Shown piece by piece: positions 14,267 through 16,643 of a stretch of DNA of 16,643 bases. Under the pieces are notes generated by a model. The model was given only the letters and a program-made list of their open reading frames with translations, made no database searches and was not told where the DNA came from. The DNA lies in contig JAFDBA010000030.1 of assembly GCA_019313505.1 (NCBI GenBank), positions 1 through 16,643 of the forward strand, in the 5' to 3' direction. The position numbers were made by a program, and so were the translations under genes. The stretch is from Deltaproteobacteria bacterium (GTDB taxonomy: Bacteria; Desulfobacterota; Desulfobacteria; Desulfobacterales; UBA11574). Within the stretch, counting starts at the first letter, position 1; every line of letters starts with the position of its first letter.

Positions 14267-14267
14267 C
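14251..14267. promoter_or_regulatory. palindromic operator-like site 3
   Basis: GGTTCAAATTTTTAACC, the same palindrome with one base missing from the right half-site. It lies about 95 bp downstream of the activator's stop codon. Confidence 0.5.
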
Positions 14268-14361
14268 TCAAACATTACAGGCCTGTCAACTTTAAAAAGC
14301 TTATCCATTTTTAGTAAATATCCTGGGGTGTTAGCCTAAATTCCCATGTTAAAACAAAAAA

Positions 14362-15744
14362 TCAGTGTTTTGAACCTGTATCCAATTTAAATTTTTTAAT
14401 TTTCCAGTTGAGTCCGCTTTTACCAATACCGAGTAATTCCGCAGCCTGAGATTGAACGTTGTTTGTCAATTTCAATGCTCTATTAATCATTCTTTTCTCT
14501 ATTTTTGTAAGGACTTCATCTAATTTTGCATTTGCAGGTATTTCTTCAATATGCAACGTATTATAAATATTTTCTTTAAATTCATTAGGAAGGTCTGATA
14601 CCTTTATGTCGCTGCCTTGACACATAACCATAGCCCGTTCAATGACATTTTCCAGTTCACGTACATTCCCGGGCCAACTGTAATCATAAAAAAGACGTTC
14701 GACTTCCTGATCAAGACCGGTTACAGGATCTGAGGATTTTCGTTCATCTCCATATTTATTTATAAAGTGGTTCACAAGCAGGAGGATATCTCCCTGGCGT
14801 TTCCTTAAAAGGGGGAGAACAATATGGACCACATTTAACCGATAATAGAGGTCCTCCCTGAATCGCCCCTGTTCCATCTCTTCTTTGAAATTTTTGTTTG
14901 TGGCGGCAACAATACGAATATCGACCGAAATCTGTCTAACGCCCCCAACCCTTTCGAAAACTTTTTCCTGAAGAATCCGTAGAAGTTTTACCTGAAGGCT
15001 TTGCGAAAGCTCGCTTATTTCATCAAGAAACAGGGTCCCGCCGTCGGCCAGTTCAAAACGGCCTTTCTTCATGGCCACGGCACCGGTGAACGCTCCTTTT
15101 TCATGGCCAAAAAGTTCGCTTTCAAGGAGGGATTCGGCAAGTGCGCTGCAGTTCACAGCAACAAAGGGCTTATCTCGCCGCAAACTGTTAAAATGAGTGG
15201 ATTTTGCGACCAGTTCTTTTCCGGTGCCGCTTCCACCTTCAATCAAAACCGTAGCTGTGCTGGGCGCGACTTTCCGTATAGTATCGAAAACATCCTGCAT
15301 CACTTTACTTTTTCCGATGATGTTTCCGAAACTATATTGCAATTCCGCAGCATTCCTCAGTCGCCGGTTCTCTTTGATCACCCGATACATAGAAATGGCT
15401 TTGTTTACATAAAGAATCAACCTGTCGTTGTCGAAAGGTTTGAGAATATAGCTGTAGGCGCCTTTTTGCATAGCTTCCACGGCCTTATCCACTGTACCGT
15501 GAGCCGTCATCATAATAACCGGAAGTTCCTCATCTTTGCCCTTAATTTTTTCCAAAAGTTCCATGCCGTCCATTGAAGGCATTTTCATATCTGTGAGTAC
15601 CAGGTCAACGTCAGTGTTTTTCAATATTTCAAAGGCATCAGCTCCGCTATTGGCCGCAAAGGTTTCAAAACCTTCTTCTTCGAGAACCGCACCTAAAATA
15701 AGCGGATAATTTTTTTCATCATCTACAATCAGGATAGTCTCCAT
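14362..15744 (-). CDS. NtrC-family sigma54 response regulator
   Basis: A 460-residue enhancer-binding protein. The receiver domain (1-120) has acidic D8/D9, phospho-acceptor D52 in LTDMKMP, T80 and K102. The AAA+ domain has Walker A GGSGTGKE (170-177), the sigma54-contacting GAFTGA loop (217-222), Walker B GGTLFLDE (D241/E242) and the later FREDLYYRLNV and WPGNVRELEN motifs. The C-terminus is a Fis-type helix-turn-helix (MINRALKLTNNVQSQAAELL). All parts are intact, so it should activate sigma54 promoters when phosphorylated. The frame is open back to 15906, but the ATG at 15742-15744 has AAGGAG seven bases upstream, and the receiver domain starts there. The kinase stop is two bases before it, so the pair is translationally coupled. 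Palindromes and a sigma54 promoter lie just downstream on the same strand and are plausible targets. Confidence 0.93.
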   Translation of the reverse strand: METILIVDDEKNYPLILGAVLEEEGFETFAANSGADAFEILKNTDVDLVLTDMKMPSMDGMELLEKIKGKDEELPVIMMTAHGTVDKAVEAMQKGAYSYILKPFDNDRLILYVNKAISMYRVIKENRRLRNAAELQYSFGNIIGKSKVMQDVFDTIRKVAPSTATVLIEGGSGTGKELVAKSTHFNSLRRDKPFVAVNCSALAESLLESELFGHEKGAFTGAVAMKKGRFELADGGTLFLDEISELSQSLQVKLLRILQEKVFERVGGVRQISVDIRIVAATNKNFKEEMEQGRFREDLYYRLNVVHIVLPLLRKRQGDILLLVNHFINKYGDERKSSDPVTGLDQEVERLFYDYSWPGNVRELENVIERAMVMCQGSDIKVSDLPNEFKENIYNTLHIEEIPANAKLDEVLTKIEKRMINRALKLTNNVQSQAAELLGIGKSGLNWKIKKFKLDTGSKH

Positions 15745-15746
15745 GA

Positions 15747-16643
15747 CTATACTCCTTGCTTCACGGGTATTTTTACGGTCACTCGGGCGCCGGATACCGA
15801 TCTGTTGCTGATCCGGACGCTTCCACCGTGAGATTCGATAATATTTTTTACAATACCCAGCCCCAGTCCGGTCCCTTTTGACTTGGTGGTGAAAAAGGGA
15901 TCCCATATTTTTTCCAAAATATCTTCCGGGATACCTTCCCCCTGATCTTCAAAAAATATTTTTACAGCATTATCACTTGAGCGAATTTGTACATTAATCT
16001 CACCGCCTTGCGGCATTGCCTGCATGGCATTGATTAAAATATTAAGGAATGCCTGATATAGCATATCAGAATCGGCTGTTATTTCCGGAAGGTTATTATC
16101 ATAATGTTTATCAATAATATATCCTTCCTCTTTAATCTGTGATTCCAGGAAGGTTATGTTTTTTTCAATAATATCCTGAGTTTTACACGATATCAAATTT
16201 GGAGTTCTGGGTTTCGCAAAATTCAAAAAGTCTGTTATGATATCATTTAATCGGGAAGATTCTTCAATAATAACATTTGGGATCGGATTTGAAGGATCGT
16301 AATCGGCCATTTTTTTCTTTAAAAGTTCGGAGGAACTCATTATAATGCCCAGGGGATTACGGATTTCGTGAGAAATTCCCGCCACCATTTCACCCAGAGA
16401 AGACAGATGTTCTGCGCGGCTCAACTTTTCTTTTAGCCGTATTCTTTCCAAAGCGCGATTTTCAATTATCGCCTCGCCTCTTTTGACAACAAACAAAAGC
16501 ACTAAAAAAAGAGCACCCATGACAACGGTGCAAGTACTAATAATTCTTATCTGGAAAGTGAAAATCGCTTTATAATCTTCTGTTAAGTCCTGTGCGATTT
16601 CAACAACGCCTAGTACCGGACCGGATATACGTGAAAGCGGCTG
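15747..16643 (-). CDS. sensor histidine kinase (5' end outside the window)
   Basis: The partner of the NtrC-family regulator. The frame stays open past the internal ATG at 16518-16520 to the window edge, adding at least 41 residues (including GPVLGVVEIAQDLTEDY, resembling the end of a periplasmic or PAS-like sensor module), so the true start is beyond 16643. Next comes a transmembrane helix (around VVMGALFLVLLFVV), then HisKA with the phospho-accepting His in GISHEIRNP. The HATPase domain has an N-box (FLNILINAMQAM), a G1 box DQGEGIP, an F-box DPFFTTK and a G2 box GTGLGLGI. All catalytic motifs are intact. The architecture is of the ZraS/AtoS type; the signal cannot be inferred from what is visible. 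The last codons contain the regulator's Shine-Dalgarno. Confidence 0.92.
   Translation of the reverse strand, partial: QPLSRISGPVLGVVEIAQDLTEDYKAIFTFQIRIISTCTVVMGALFLVLLFVVKRGEAIIENRALERIRLKEKLSRAEHLSSLGEMVAGISHEIRNPLGIIMSSSELLKKKMADYDPSNPIPNVIIEESSRLNDIITDFLNFAKPRTPNLISCKTQDIIEKNITFLESQIKEEGYIIDKHYDNNLPEITADSDMLYQAFLNILINAMQAMPQGGEINVQIRSSDNAVKIFFEDQGEGIPEDILEKIWDPFFTTKSKGTGLGLGIVKNIIESHGGSVRISNRSVSGARVTVKIPVKQGV

Noticed and set aside
14096..14267. CRISPR-like array
   Set aside because: The unit is 78 bp with two and a bit copies, the intervening sequence is itself repeated, and no cas genes are nearby. It is a tandem duplication, not repeat-spacer.
15001..15576. 191-codon open frame opposite the sigma54 regulator
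   Set aside because: It is antisense to the conserved AAA+ and receiver coding sequence; its length is a by-product of codon bias in the real gene.
15745..15906. N-terminal extension of the response regulator to 15906
   Set aside because: Those codons lie inside the kinase's ATP-binding domain in another frame; the ATG at 15744 has an ideal Shine-Dalgarno and begins the receiver domain.

Overview
The window looks like chromosomal DNA of an anaerobic Desulfobacterota bacterium, most likely Desulfobacterales-like. The evidence is moderate-to-low GC, a complete ferrous-iron (Feo) locus with a Fur-FeoA fusion regulator, a PflX-type radical SAM protein, an NtrC-family two-component system, and intergenic hairpin repeats of a style I associate with that group. 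The assignment is inference; there is no rRNA or tRNA to anchor it.

Layout. (1) 1-3560 is an eroded, repeat-rich stretch. It holds broken ends of an HU/IHF-like gene, of an AAA/DUF4143-type ATPase (two C-terminal tails inside a duplicated 133-bp segment) and of an HSDR_N_2-like protein. Between them lie an intact TraB/GumN-family exported protein and a metallophosphoesterase gene broken by a single missing base. Imperfect palindromes fill 3281-3535. (2) 3659-6878 is a two-gene unit: a VOC/glyoxalase-fold protein and a large NorD/CbbO-like VWA protein, flanked by inverted copies of a short GGTTCAG-type repeat. (3) 6913-7053 is a MITE-like hairpin element with a 5-bp target duplication. (4) 7181-10341 is the iron-uptake operon: Fur-FeoA fusion, FeoA, FeoB. 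A second hairpin repeat follows it, then a PflX-like radical SAM gene. (5) 11630-13853 carries a secreted tandem-SH3 protein, a PfkB/adenosine-kinase-like sugar or nucleoside kinase, and a membrane-anchored TPR protein whose gene overlaps the kinase gene. (6) 14362-16643 (minus strand) is a translationally coupled histidine kinase (5' end outside the window) and sigma54 activator.

The most interesting part is the roughly 500-bp gap between the TPR gene and the sigma54 activator. On the activator's strand it contains, in order, three 18-bp palindromes (GGTTCAAATTTTTGAACC type) spaced exactly 78 bp apart in a tandem repeat, a near-consensus sigma54 promoter, and about 74 nt further on a perfect 15-bp hairpin with an eight-U tail. 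This reads as an enhancer array, a -24/-12 promoter and a terminator for a small RNA controlled by the neighbouring two-component system. The layout matches known sigma54-driven sRNAs such as CrcZ (CbrAB) or Qrr (LuxO). The predicted RNA has a single-stranded CU-rich anti-Shine-Dalgarno stretch before its terminator. The sequence signals are direct observations; the function is inference.
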